21,837 nucleotides of DNA from UBA1573 sp016794285 (GTDB taxonomy: Bacteria > Pseudomonadota > Alphaproteobacteria > Micavibrionales > Micavibrionaceae). The DNA is taken from contig JAEUKO010000032.1 of the NCBI GenBank assembly GCA_016794285.1, positions 1 through 21,837 on the forward strand, in the 5' to 3' direction. The translations under genes were made by a program, and so were the position numbers. Below, in pieces: positions 1 through 7,979 of the stretch; the first letter of the stretch is position 1; the number at the start of each line of letters is the position of its first letter. The notes under the pieces were generated by a model, which was not told the origin of the DNA, did not search any database, and worked only from the letters and a program-made list of their open reading frames with translations.

Positions 1-1803
1 ATTGCTGTTTTTTATGGGCTTAACACACTGGGGGCTGCGGCAGGGACGTTATTGGCAGCTTTTTTACTGATTCCAGCTTTCGGAGTATCTGCGGCCATTT
101 TGGTTGTTTCTGCGGTCAACATCCTAGTTGGATTTTTGGCTTGGATTATGCCTCTTGAGACAGAATCTGACTTAATAGTTCCTGAAACATTGCCTGTGTC
201 CGAAACAAAATTTCCGCTTTCTACATCAAAGATGCTGGTCATTGTTTTTGTAACGGGTTTTGCGACTTTTGCCCTTGAAGTTGCTTGGTTTCGTTCCTTG
301 ACCGCAGCCTTCATGAGCACAACGGACGCTTTTGCAATCATGCTGGCCTGTGTGCTTCTGGCCCTCGGGATTGGGCCGTCTTTTGTGCCAGCACTCAAGA
401 AGAGCAAACCATTGGGGCCGTTACTGGCAACTTCGGGAATACTAATCTTATTGGCCACGCCGATCATTGAAAGATTTGATCTGTTTGTCAGCATTGAGTC
501 ATTTTTCCCTGCAGCTCTCTTCATGCAGTGGTTTCTGATGACGTTCTGTGTTATTGGAGCCCCCGTCCTCCTTCTGGGGATGGCTTTTCCTTGGGTCCTT
601 GATGAGCAAGGAAGCCCCCGCCGTTGGGGAATGCTCTATGGGGTTAATACGCTCTCCGCTATCGTTGGGTCTATTTGTGCAGGATGGATTCTTCTTCCCA
701 CTATAGGATTTGCTGCGACAGCTTGGCTGGCAGGGGCGATGGTCATGGCGACTGGAATTTGGATTTCCCCGCCTCAAAAACGCGAGGTCTTGGCGGCGGT
801 TGGGATTGCTGCACTGGTTCTGGCTGTTCTGGCTGAATCTGGTGTTGGTAAGACGCGGGCTTTGGGCTCTGTCAGATTTGTTGACGAGAAGGCCCCTAAT
901 ATTCTTGAAATGTACGAGGGGCCGGATTCGACTGTCACGGCGATGGAATTCAAAGACGGTAACCGCGCTTTGTTTATTGACGGATTCGTGGCAACCCAGC
1001 AGGCTGACACAGGCCGGATGAAAGATCATATTCACTACATGGCATGGATGGGGCACTTGCCTATGCTGTCACATCCTAACCCTCAGAATGCACTTGTGAT
1101 CTGCTTTGGGACGGGACAGACCGCCAACGCCGTCAGAAAAGAAAATCCATCTTCTCTTGATATTGTTGATATAAATCCGAATGTTCTCAAATTGGCACAT
1201 AACTTCCCTTCTAACGAGGCGGTTCTTGATGATTCAAGAGTCAAATCCATCGTGATGGATGGCCGCACGTATCTACGCCGAATAGACAAAGTATATGACG
1301 TGATTACTCTTGAGCCGATGCCCCCGAGCTTTGCAGGAACAAATGCACTTTATTCGCAAGAGTTCTATAAATTGGCCCGTTCGCGGCTAAGCAGTGAGGG
1401 AATGATAGCCCAGTGGTTGCCGTTTCACCTTATTTCTGCCCATGACAGTGCTTCTATCACCAAAACATTCCAAAGTGTTTTTCCCAATGCGGTTCTTTGG
1501 CTTGATCCGCCGTCAAAAACGGGAATCCTTTTAGGTTCGGTAAGTGATTCTCACAAACTTGCTCAAGACCTCCCGGGATTTGATCGGTCGGGTGGTCACC
1601 GTGACTTATCGCGGGAAGAAACCGAAGATGCCTTGCTTTTGAATCGTGGCGCTCTTGAAAACTACGCACGCGAAGGTGAAATCATCACAGATGATAACCA
1701 GTTCTTGTCCTATGGCCCATCAGCGCGGCAAACAAGAAATTCTGGCATTCGTGGAGAAAAGCACGATATTTTGAACCTAGCAAAACCACCCAGAAAAAAT
1801 TAG
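1..1803 (+). CDS. Polytopic membrane protein fused to a spermidine-synthase-like domain (5' partial)
   Basis: The reading frame is open from base 1, so the true start lies left of the window; about 600 residues are visible. The N-terminal half is hydrophobic with several membrane segments and contains two similar motifs, YGLNTLGAAAGTLLAAF at the left edge and LYGVNTLSAIVGSICAGW near base 637. This internal repeat is typical of fused MFS-like/spermidine synthase-like membrane proteins. The C-terminal part (about 1080-1500) has a Rossmann methyltransferase/aminopropyltransferase core: VICFGTGQTANAV glycine loop, then DIVDINP, then DGRTYLRR and YDVITLEPMPPS, then ALYSQEFYKLAR. In true spermidine synthases the segment after YDVI normally carries an aspartate (D-S/T-x-DP); here it is LEPMPP, so polyamine synthesis is doubtful. 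A lipoprotein hydrolase gene follows 37 bp downstream and may be co-transcribed. Family assignment is confident; substrate is unknown. Confidence 0.85.
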   Translation: MAVFYGLNTLGAAAGTLLAAFLLIPAFGVSAAILVVSAVNILVGFLAWIMPLETESDLIVPETLPVSETKFPLSTSKMLVIVFVTGFATFALEVAWFRSLTAAFMSTTDAFAIMLACVLLALGIGPSFVPALKKSKPLGPLLATSGILILLATPIIERFDLFVSIESFFPAALFMQWFLMTFCVIGAPVLLLGMAFPWVLDEQGSPRRWGMLYGVNTLSAIVGSICAGWILLPTIGFAATAWLAGAMVMATGIWISPPQKREVLAAVGIAALVLAVLAESGVGKTRALGSVRFVDEKAPNILEMYEGPDSTVTAMEFKDGNRALFIDGFVATQQADTGRMKDHIHYMAWMGHLPMLSHPNPQNALVICFGTGQTANAVRKENPSSLDIVDINPNVLKLAHNFPSNEAVLDDSRVKSIVMDGRTYLRRIDKVYDVITLEPMPPSFAGTNALYSQEFYKLARSRLSSEGMIAQWLPFHLISAHDSASITKTFQSVFPNAVLWLDPPSKTGILLGSVSDSHKLAQDLPGFDRSGGHRDLSREETEDALLLNRGALENYAREGEIITDDNQFLSYGPSARQTRNSGIRGEKHDILNLAKPPRKN

Positions 1804-1840
1804 ACTGAATAAACTCTTCTCAAAAAAGATATTTTCAGAC

Positions 1841-2686
1841 GTGTCCAGAACCTTTCACTTCTCTTTTCTTTTGTGCTCTGTTTTTATAACGGGATGCGCG
1901 GGCATGACAATAGAAGGGCGGACAGAATCTGCAGCAAACATTGCTCTTCGTGCCCATATGACGAAGCAGGAGTTTGTTGCTAGCCCTTATGTTCTGACGG
2001 GGTGGACCAAACTAACCTCTCCTCATACCTCTGTTAACGTATATATCGAGGGAGATGGTCTCGCATGGCTAAGTAAAAGCGAACCTTCAGGAAACCCAAC
2101 TCCCAAGAATCCTGTGGCCCTTACTCTGGCGGCTCAAGATCCTTCCCCTAACGTGGTTTACCTTGCACGGCCGTGTCAGTACACACCGTTTGATCGGTTA
2201 GGAAATCACTGTCAGACTCTTGATTGGACCTCTCATAGATTTTCAAGCGCAACTGTTGATAGCTATCAACAAGTCTTGGATCAGATTAAAGAAGAAGTGG
2301 GCTCAAATGGATTTAACCTGATTGGATATTCTGGTGGTGGGAATATTGCTGGACTTCTTGCCTCTCGGCGGCAGGATATTCTGAGTTTGCGCACAGTTGC
2401 TGGAAATGTTGATAACAACGCATTTACAAAGTTTCACGGTGTCTCTTCTATGCCGGAATCCCTAAACATGGCGGATGTTGTGGAACAGATTGCAACTATT
2501 CCGCAAATTCATTTTGTGGGAGAGAAAGATCCTATTATTCCCAAATCTTTGGCCGAAGGTCTCAAACAAAAGGCCCCGCTGCAAAACTGTATTCAAATTC
2601 AGGTAGTCAAAGACAACACCCATATGGATGGATGGGAAGAGAATTGGTCACGTCTCTTGAACATCCCTTTTGTGTGTTCGCCGTAA
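1841..2686 (+). CDS. Lipoprotein alpha/beta-hydrolase
   Basis: This is a 281-residue protein with a GTG start. The N-terminus is hydrophobic and ends in a lipobox (FITGC, Cys19), indicating export and lipid anchoring. The nucleophile elbow G-Y-S-G-G places the probable catalytic serine at S164. The expected acid (VGEKDPIIP, D230) and histidine (DNTHMDGW, H261) are in the right order, completing a serine-hydrolase triad. Four further cysteines (C112, C124, C250, C279) could form disulfides outside the cytoplasm. The ribosome site before the GTG is weak, so the start is fairly but not fully certain; the lipobox position supports it. It lies 37 bp after the membrane/spermidine-synthase-like gene in the same direction. 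The substrate cannot be predicted. Confidence 0.8.
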   Translation: MSRTFHFSFLLCSVFITGCAGMTIEGRTESAANIALRAHMTKQEFVASPYVLTGWTKLTSPHTSVNVYIEGDGLAWLSKSEPSGNPTPKNPVALTLAAQDPSPNVVYLARPCQYTPFDRLGNHCQTLDWTSHRFSSATVDSYQQVLDQIKEEVGSNGFNLIGYSGGGNIAGLLASRRQDILSLRTVAGNVDNNAFTKFHGVSSMPESLNMADVVEQIATIPQIHFVGEKDPIIPKSLAEGLKQKAPLQNCIQIQVVKDNTHMDGWEENWSRLLNIPFVCSP

Positions 2687-2771
2687 CTGTTTACAGCGCA
2701 GCTGCGTCGGATGGGAAGCGTATGGTCGCCAGACCGATTATGACGGGTGGCACCACATCATAACTCCTTCA
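2687..2771. other. Convergent intergenic gap without a clear terminator
   Basis: The gap lies between the ends of the lipoprotein hydrolase (plus) and the Hpt gene (minus). It holds a loopless 10-bp palindrome CGCAGCTGCG at 2697-2706 but no stem followed by a T-run on either strand. No intrinsic terminator can be supported here. Confidence 0.4.
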
Positions 2772-3122
2772 TCAAGAGTTGGGCGGCGAAGAAAGAAAGC
2801 TCGCAAGGATAATCCTTGTTTTTTTCCAGCTCTCCCTAAGGCTATCAGCGAGGTCAATGCATCGAGCAAGGTTTCCATCTTTTCCGTTCTTTTCAATGTC
2901 AAAAGCAATTTCAGACAAGTCTGTTGCTTGTATTTGCCTCATAATAGATTTTAGGGCGTGAGCGGCAAGGCCTGCCGCCATAGGATTACCTTGTACAATG
3001 GCCTCTTCCATCTCTTCTATGTATTTTTCTGAGTCTTTTATGGTGAGCTCCACAAGCGTACTCGCGTGCTTTCCAAAAGAAAGAATTGTTTCTCTTATGC
3101 TACTCTCACATACATCACTCAT
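2772..3122 (-). CDS. Hpt-domain histidine phosphotransferase
   Basis: This 116-residue, all-helical protein has the Hpt signature AAHALKS, with the phospho-accepting histidine at H55. It would shuttle phosphoryl groups between the receiver domain of the hybrid kinase encoded just upstream and a separate response regulator. The start is taken at 3122 rather than a longer in-frame option at 3155, because its ATG overlaps the kinase stop codon as ATGA (3122-3119). This is a classic translational-coupling arrangement. It also places a GGGGAA-type ribosome site 7-8 bases upstream. The small size, with no other domain, is normal for free-standing Hpt proteins. The likely partners are the kinase REC domain and the single-domain regulator at 6053-6421; this is inferred from position. 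Confidence 0.85.
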   Translation of the reverse strand: MSDVCESSIRETILSFGKHASTLVELTIKDSEKYIEEMEEAIVQGNPMAAGLAAHALKSIMRQIQATDLSEIAFDIEKNGKDGNLARCIDLADSLRESWKKTRIILASFLSSPPNS

Positions 3123-5938
3123 AACAAATTCCCCTTTTCTGTATCCTTTGCCCATGTCTGCAAAACCCTCAAAACTTGTTTCTCCTCAACAGGCTTGCTA
3201 ACGAAATCATCCATTCCTGCGGCAAAACATTTTTCTCTATCTTCATCGAAGACATTAGCTGTAAGTGCAACAATTGGGGGCTGTTTAATCTGAAGCGCCC
3301 TGATTTTTCTTGTTGCTTCAAACCCATCCATCACAGGCATATTACAATCCATTAGAACAAGGTCGTAAGTTGAGTGTTCGAGTATTTCAACAGCCTCTTT
3401 CCCGTTTCCAGCGAGAGAAACCTGACATCCCAAGTTTTCTAAAAGTTTCGTGATAACAAACTGATTGGTTGCCACGTCTTCGACAACCAGAATATTCGCG
3501 TTCCACTGCCGAGAAGTCGGTGTGTCTTCGTCTTTAATCATCCCAAACTCTTTAATCTGTTCTGTCGTTGCCTTAGGTAGAGGGAGGCTGAACCAAAAGA
3601 CAGATCCCTCTCCTAATTGACTCCTCACTCCAATTTTTCCTTCCATCATCTGAACAAGATGTTTGCAGATGGCAAGGCCCAAACCTGTTCCGGATGTTTT
3701 TGAGTGTCTGCGGCTCTCTATAATCTGTTCAAAGGGGGCAAAGATTTGGTCAAGCTTGTCTTCTGCAATTCCGATACCGCTATCGGCGATCTCAAATAAA
3801 ATACCATCTTGTTCGGGACGTTCTTGACAGACTGTTATTTTGATACGACCTCCCAAAGGGGTAAATTTTATTGCATTGCCGGTTATGTTGGTTAAGATTT
3901 GGCGAATTCGTATTTCATCACCGAATACATAGTCGGGCAAATTGTCATTCAGGTTCAATTCTAGTCCAATACTCTTTTTGAGGGCAAGGGGTTCTAAGAC
4001 ATCTTTCTGTTGTTTCACCAAGTCTGTCAAAGAAAAGACTGTATTGTGTAACCGTAGCGATCCTGACTCAATTTTAGAATACTCCAGTATCTCGTTAATA
4101 ATCTCAAGCAGAAGCCTTCCAGACCCGCGAATGACATCAAGATATTTTTTTTGTCCTTCGTTGAGTTCCGTTTTTGATAGCAAGTCAAGCGTTCCCAGAA
4201 CGCCGTTCATAGGTGTTCGTATCTCGTGACTCATCCCTGCCAGAAAGTCAGATTTCGCTCGATTGGCCTTCTCTGCTTCCTCTTTGGCCAAAACCAACTG
4301 TCCCTGAAATTCATTTCTCTCTGTATTATCAATGCCAATTAAAATAATTTCTTCAAGATCCGAGTTTTCATTATACCGGTTGAGTGATGTCCAGCTAACT
4401 GTTCGTTTTTCTCCCCCCTTCGCCGTCAAAACCATTTCATAGTCAGAAACTTTTATGTTTCTTGAAAAAAAATCCATCAGAACATCTATCTGGTCCTTGT
4501 CTTCTTCGGGATGCATAAGCCACCACCAATTATTTCCTATCAGCTCCCTTTCGTCGTACTTTGTTAGAGAAGAAACAACCGGATTAATAAAGCGCGTTAT
4601 CCCAGAAGGGGTCAGCCCAACAATCAAGGCCGGTGCGCCAGTAATAATATGATCGCTATATTCCTTTTGTTTCAGAAGCAAATCTCCAGATCGAATTGAA
4701 TCAATGGTGGAAACAAAGGAATCTATAAGGGGACGAAGAAGGCTAACCGTTTTGTTCGAGTATTTAGAAGAAGTGTTTGAAACCGATATTAAGGCGATGA
4801 CCTCTTTCCCCATGAGAACTGGAATGCTTAGGTACGATTTTAAGCAAGACTGGCCACAAGGAAAATTTTGATGTTCACTAAGAGAAGAACAGGGTGCATT
4901 AGCAAAGGTGGGTTTTTTTTCCTTCAAAACAGCTTCCAGTAGAGGGTTAAAGTGGCGAACTTCCGATCCTTGGCTAAAACACTCCTCAGCACTGCCGTCA
5001 CTAAGAAGACAGGTGGCGTGGGCCTTTAGGTATAGCCCCTTCTCATCAGAAAGAACCTCAGCAATAAACCCGCACCTGCTCTCCGTTATCTCAACAATCT
5101 GTCTTAGAACCGCACAAAACACCTTTTTGCGTCGTTCGTTTCCACTCCGCAAATAAACATCATGAATATCGGCAACTCCCCTTTCTATCTTATCATAAAG
5201 GACTTTTTTTCTGCCAAAATCCCAAACGAGAAATCCAACAAAACCAGATGTTGTAATTCCGATGAGGGCTAAAAAAAGAAGAGATGTTCTAAGGCTGCTT
5301 AACTTCAAACTATAGTCATCAAGACTGACGTCAACGCCAACGATGCCAAATAGTTTTCCATCCCTATCCCTTAACGGAGCGTAAGCACTAAGAAATTTTC
5401 CCCATTTGTCCTCAGATGGCTTTTTCTCAACTTGAGGAGTTCCTTTTTCAAAGGCTTCCAACATGAGGGGTGTGGTGCTTTCATAAACCTCCATCACATA
5501 AGCGGTATCGTCTTTTCTTTTTGAACTAGGAGACTGAGTATCGGTAATAAAATAGACTTTTTTATCGTCTTTCTGGATCAGGGTATAAATATAGGCAAGA
5601 TCTTTGTCTGCGGCCAAAAGAGCCAAATGGTGATCTTGAATATCCCTATAATCTTCCTCCTCTTTTTGTTTCGCATTTTCAATTTTTCTAAGCTGTCCAA
5701 CATTTGTGAGATAGGCTGCAGATTTTGCGGTTGAAAGAAGATTATTTTGTACTGTTCGAATGAGGGCCTGCTGGGAATAGTGGTATATAAACCCTCCTCC
5801 TCCGATTGTACTCAAAACAATAACAAGAGAGACTAGAACAGCCTGAGAAAGAGGGCGAACAGAAACCCGCTTAACCTTCTTTTCAAAAGACGGTTTCTCT
5901 TCCAGTTGCGAAACGTGGGGCTTGTACTTCTCAGACAT
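3119..5938 (-). CDS. Hybrid sensor histidine kinase (PDC/Cache-GAF-PAS-HisKA-HATPase-REC)
   Basis: The protein is 939 residues from the ATG at 5938. Domain order is: cytoplasmic tail; membrane segment about 33-53; extracytoplasmic PDC/Cache-like sensor about 54-218, with the YAPLRDRDGKLFGIVGVDVS strand typical of that fold; membrane segment about 219-239; GAF about 267-412; PAS about 427-542; HisKA with FLAGMSHEIRTPMNG (H571); HATPase with N box (TNITGNAIKF), DSGIGI and GTGLGLAI; and a C-terminal receiver with phospho-acceptor D864 (LMDCNMPVMDG) and conserved lysine K915 (VSKP). An in-frame ATG at 5992 would add 18 residues, but only the 5938 start has a ribosome site (AAGGAGGAG). The GAF domain carries an unusual C-x10-C-x3-C cluster. 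The Hpt gene overlaps its stop codon. The signal sensed is unknown; PDC sensors usually bind small extracellular molecules. Confidence 0.92.
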   Translation of the reverse strand: MSEKYKPHVSQLEEKPSFEKKVKRVSVRPLSQAVLVSLVIVLSTIGGGGFIYHYSQQALIRTVQNNLLSTAKSAAYLTNVGQLRKIENAKQKEEEDYRDIQDHHLALLAADKDLAYIYTLIQKDDKKVYFITDTQSPSSKRKDDTAYVMEVYESTTPLMLEAFEKGTPQVEKKPSEDKWGKFLSAYAPLRDRDGKLFGIVGVDVSLDDYSLKLSSLRTSLLFLALIGITTSGFVGFLVWDFGRKKVLYDKIERGVADIHDVYLRSGNERRKKVFCAVLRQIVEITESRCGFIAEVLSDEKGLYLKAHATCLLSDGSAEECFSQGSEVRHFNPLLEAVLKEKKPTFANAPCSSLSEHQNFPCGQSCLKSYLSIPVLMGKEVIALISVSNTSSKYSNKTVSLLRPLIDSFVSTIDSIRSGDLLLKQKEYSDHIITGAPALIVGLTPSGITRFINPVVSSLTKYDERELIGNNWWWLMHPEEDKDQIDVLMDFFSRNIKVSDYEMVLTAKGGEKRTVSWTSLNRYNENSDLEEIILIGIDNTERNEFQGQLVLAKEEAEKANRAKSDFLAGMSHEIRTPMNGVLGTLDLLSKTELNEGQKKYLDVIRGSGRLLLEIINEILEYSKIESGSLRLHNTVFSLTDLVKQQKDVLEPLALKKSIGLELNLNDNLPDYVFGDEIRIRQILTNITGNAIKFTPLGGRIKITVCQERPEQDGILFEIADSGIGIAEDKLDQIFAPFEQIIESRRHSKTSGTGLGLAICKHLVQMMEGKIGVRSQLGEGSVFWFSLPLPKATTEQIKEFGMIKDEDTPTSRQWNANILVVEDVATNQFVITKLLENLGCQVSLAGNGKEAVEILEHSTYDLVLMDCNMPVMDGFEATRKIRALQIKQPPIVALTANVFDEDREKCFAAGMDDFVSKPVEEKQVLRVLQTWAKDTEKGNLL

Positions 5939-5948
5939 TTTGAGGAAA

Positions 5949-5957
5949 CTCCTCCTT
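5949..5957 (-). promoter_or_regulatory. Ribosome binding site deciding the hybrid kinase start
   Basis: AAGGAGGAG on the minus strand lies 10 bases before the ATG at 5938. The alternative upstream ATG at 5992 has no comparable purine stretch in front of it, so the shorter protein is preferred. Confidence 0.7.
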
Positions 5958-6052
5958 CTTTCTGACCTCTTTGAAAACTCTACGGGGGGCATAAATTGTA
6001 TGCTGTCCCAACTAAGAAGGTGAAAGAGTATGCTAAAAAAACAGCTTTACCC

Positions 6053-6421
6053 CTAGAACAAACCCAGCCGCTTAAGTTCAGAAGATAAGGCTTCCTGCGA
6101 AACTGGTTTTTTTAAGAAGCCCTGAGCCCCTGACTCTTTGACAACGGCGAGCAAATCTCCTTGCTCGACACCAGAACAAACAACGATTGGAACATTCAGG
6201 GCTCCCTCTATTTTTCTTATTTTCTCAATAAAAGTTAGCCCACTATCGTGCCGTAAATGCCAATCAAGCAAAATAATATCAAAACGCCCCTGCATCAAAG
6301 CAGCTTCGGCGTGCTCAGCATCTTCAGATTCAATGACTGTAAAGCCCAAATCTTCGACGTGTCCTCTCAAGACATACCGACTAACTTCAACATCATCTAC
6401 AATCAAACACTTCTTACTCAT
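6053..6421 (-). CDS. Single-domain response regulator (CheY-like receiver)
   Basis: This 122-residue protein is a receiver domain alone. It has the acidic pair D9/D10 (VDD), the phospho-acceptor D53 (LLDWHL), a serine switch residue S83 (VVCSG) and the conserved K105 followed by proline (LKKP). No DNA-binding or enzymatic output domain follows, so it must act by protein contact, as CheY or SpdR/DivK-type regulators do, or as a phosphate sink. It begins 20 bp after the chemoreceptor gene and ends 114 bp before the hybrid kinase. It is probably co-transcribed with both and is a natural recipient for the Hpt protein encoded at the end of the cluster. Whether it binds a flagellar motor cannot be told from sequence. 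Confidence 0.88.
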   Translation of the reverse strand: MSKKCLIVDDVEVSRYVLRGHVEDLGFTVIESEDAEHAEAALMQGRFDIILLDWHLRHDSGLTFIEKIRKIEGALNVPIVVCSGVEQGDLLAVVKESGAQGFLKKPVSQEALSSELKRLGLF

Positions 6422-6441
6422 CTCATATGCTTTCTGTTTTT

Positions 6442-7797
6442 TTATTGAGTTTTCAGGTTAGAAAGAAAAACATCTAACTCACCTGCGATAACGCTGCCTT
6501 TTTGTGATAAGCTTTGGGCCGCATCAGCTAGTTCCTTTGCCATCTCTCCTGTGGAATTGGCCGTTGTATTAACAGCCTCCGTTGCCTCTTGCGTTTGTTG
6601 AACACTTGTCGCTGCGCTTTGCATACTTCTTAGAATTTCATTAACACCAGCTTCTTGCTCTTCCATTGCCGCAGAAATAGAATTAGACGACTCACTTATG
6701 TTTTGAATCACCCGCGCAATATCACTTATAACGGAGACGGTTGACTCAATAGCTTTGAGAAGATTTGAAACATGTGAAGAAATCTCTGTTGTGGCCTCTC
6801 CTGTTTTTGTAGCAAGTCCTTTGACCTCTGCGGCAACGACAGCAAAGCCTTTTCCTGCATCTCCTGCTCTTGCGGCCTCAATCGTAGCGTTCAAAGCCAA
6901 TAAATTGGTTTGGTCGGCAATGTCCCCAATAAAATGGACAATATCTCCAATCTTATTGGCTCCATCTTGCAGGTTGGCTATGGCTTTTGAGGCATCATGA
7001 GATTTTCTAACGGCCTCCTCTGAGACATTACTTGCTCTTGTTACTTGCGTGTTAATCTCGCGAATAGAGGCCGAAAGCTCTTCAGTGGTACTGACAACAA
7101 CTCCAACGCTGGAAGATGACACCTCCGAAGCTCGCGAGAGTCCACCTGATTGCTCTATGCTCAGAACGGAAAGAGAGTTCAGTTCGTTGGCGATGTGCTG
7201 AAGGTTTTCACCTGCGGAAAAGAGATCGGTCAAAAATTTTGTAATATTGGCATCAAAATGGTCAATCATATGTTTTAGGGTGGTTTCATAGTCTTGGTCT
7301 TTTTTATGCATCATGGACATAATGTTGCTGATGGCAAGGGCAGACTTTCCAAATACACCTGGCATACCCGTAGCAATAAACTTACGGTAGTACCGCCGCT
7401 GACCAGCTGCAGCAAGGCTGGCCTCCGACTCTTTCAAGAAGGCTTCAGTGATATCTAGAAGAAGGTTGATGCTATGCTGCAAAACAGCTACCTCGCCTGT
7501 CCCTTTTATGTGAAGCAAGCGGCTGTTCAGGTCTCCCTTGCCAGCAAGCCCCAAGCAGTCGGAGGCTTGTTTCAAAGACTGTGCAACATTCCAAAAGAGC
7601 CAGACTAGATAGAAAACAACAAGAATAGCCAAACCCGCTGAAAGATAAATCCGCATTTCTGGTTGTTCTAACAGAGATCCATATTCCTGAGTCTTTGCAT
7701 TACCCAGCGCAAAAGTCGTAAGATTGATTACGGCTCCCAACAACAAAACGCTCGAAAGCAATATCCTAGCTCTCAAACTAGAAAAAAAGGTTGACAT
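6442..7797 (-). CDS. Methyl-accepting chemotaxis protein without a periplasmic sensor domain
   Basis: This 451-residue transducer has membrane helices at about 11-32 and 50-70, separated by only about 17 residues, so there is no room for a folded periplasmic ligand domain. A HAMP-like linker (about 71-123) follows, then a helical stretch, then the coiled-coil signalling domain with the canonical hairpin tip DIADQTNLLALNATIEAARA near residues 291-310 and the following GKGFAVVAAEVKGLA. No C-terminal CheR/CheB-binding pentapeptide is visible. No cheA or cheW lies nearby, although the tip that contacts those proteins is intact. It is the first gene of the minus-strand signalling cluster, with the response regulator 20 bp downstream. 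The input may be membrane state, HAMP conformation or a cytoplasmic partner; this is inference. Confidence 0.92.
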   Translation of the reverse strand: MSTFFSSLRARILLSSVLLLGAVINLTTFALGNAKTQEYGSLLEQPEMRIYLSAGLAILVVFYLVWLFWNVAQSLKQASDCLGLAGKGDLNSRLLHIKGTGEVAVLQHSINLLLDITEAFLKESEASLAAAGQRRYYRKFIATGMPGVFGKSALAISNIMSMMHKKDQDYETTLKHMIDHFDANITKFLTDLFSAGENLQHIANELNSLSVLSIEQSGGLSRASEVSSSSVGVVVSTTEELSASIREINTQVTRASNVSEEAVRKSHDASKAIANLQDGANKIGDIVHFIGDIADQTNLLALNATIEAARAGDAGKGFAVVAAEVKGLATKTGEATTEISSHVSNLLKAIESTVSVISDIARVIQNISESSNSISAAMEEQEAGVNEILRSMQSAATSVQQTQEATEAVNTTANSTGEMAKELADAAQSLSQKGSVIAGELDVFLSNLKTQ

Positions 7798-7892
7798 ATT
7801 AACATATCCGCTGGGACTAGAATTAAAGAAAAAACAAAAACTCTTCGTATGATACTTTGTTACTCACTAAGAACTTATGAGGTGGGCTAGCT

Positions 7893-7972
7893 GCGCCAAA
7901 GAGCGATCCTTAACTTCGGCGAAGTTTCTCCCAACTCACTGTGATATATAGAAAAACTCTCAGGTAATCGGA
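7893..7972 (+). ncRNA. Possible degenerate glycine-riboswitch-like element
   Basis: AAACTCTCAGGTAA at 7954-7967, followed by TCGGAG, closely resembles the conserved 3' core of glycine riboswitch aptamers. GCGCC-AAAGAGCGA at 7893-7906 is similar to the CGCCGAAGGAGCAA core. However, the usual GGAGAG strand pairing with CTCTC is not visible upstream, the AAAGGAC segment is absent, and about 25 extra bases separate the parts. This could be a relic, a variant or coincidence. A covariance search is needed to decide. Confidence 0.25.
7912..7926. promoter_or_regulatory. 15-bp perfect palindrome, operator-like
   Basis: AACTTCG-G-CGAAGTT is a perfect 7-bp inverted repeat around a single central base in the divergent gap. 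It has the size of a dimeric regulator site, or could form the tip of an RNA helix in a transcribed leader. No T-run follows, so it is not a terminator. Confidence 0.4.
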
Positions 7973-7979
7973 GCAAGAA

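Noticed and set aside
12..524. 170-residue minus-strand ORF
   Set aside because: It is a shadow of the membrane-domain gene, which has clear family motifs on the plus strand.
2697..2706. CGCAGCTGCG palindrome as a terminator
   Set aside because: There is no loop and no T-run; a 10-bp palindrome can arise by chance.
2804..2819. Second copy of AAGGATAATCCTT, also found at 8020-8032
   Set aside because: It lies in the Hpt coding region and has no other features in common with the leader copy, so it is probably coincidence.
2670..2954. Plus-strand ORF after the lipoprotein hydrolase
   Set aside because: It overlaps both the hydrolase end and the Hpt gene, has no motif and no ribosome site.
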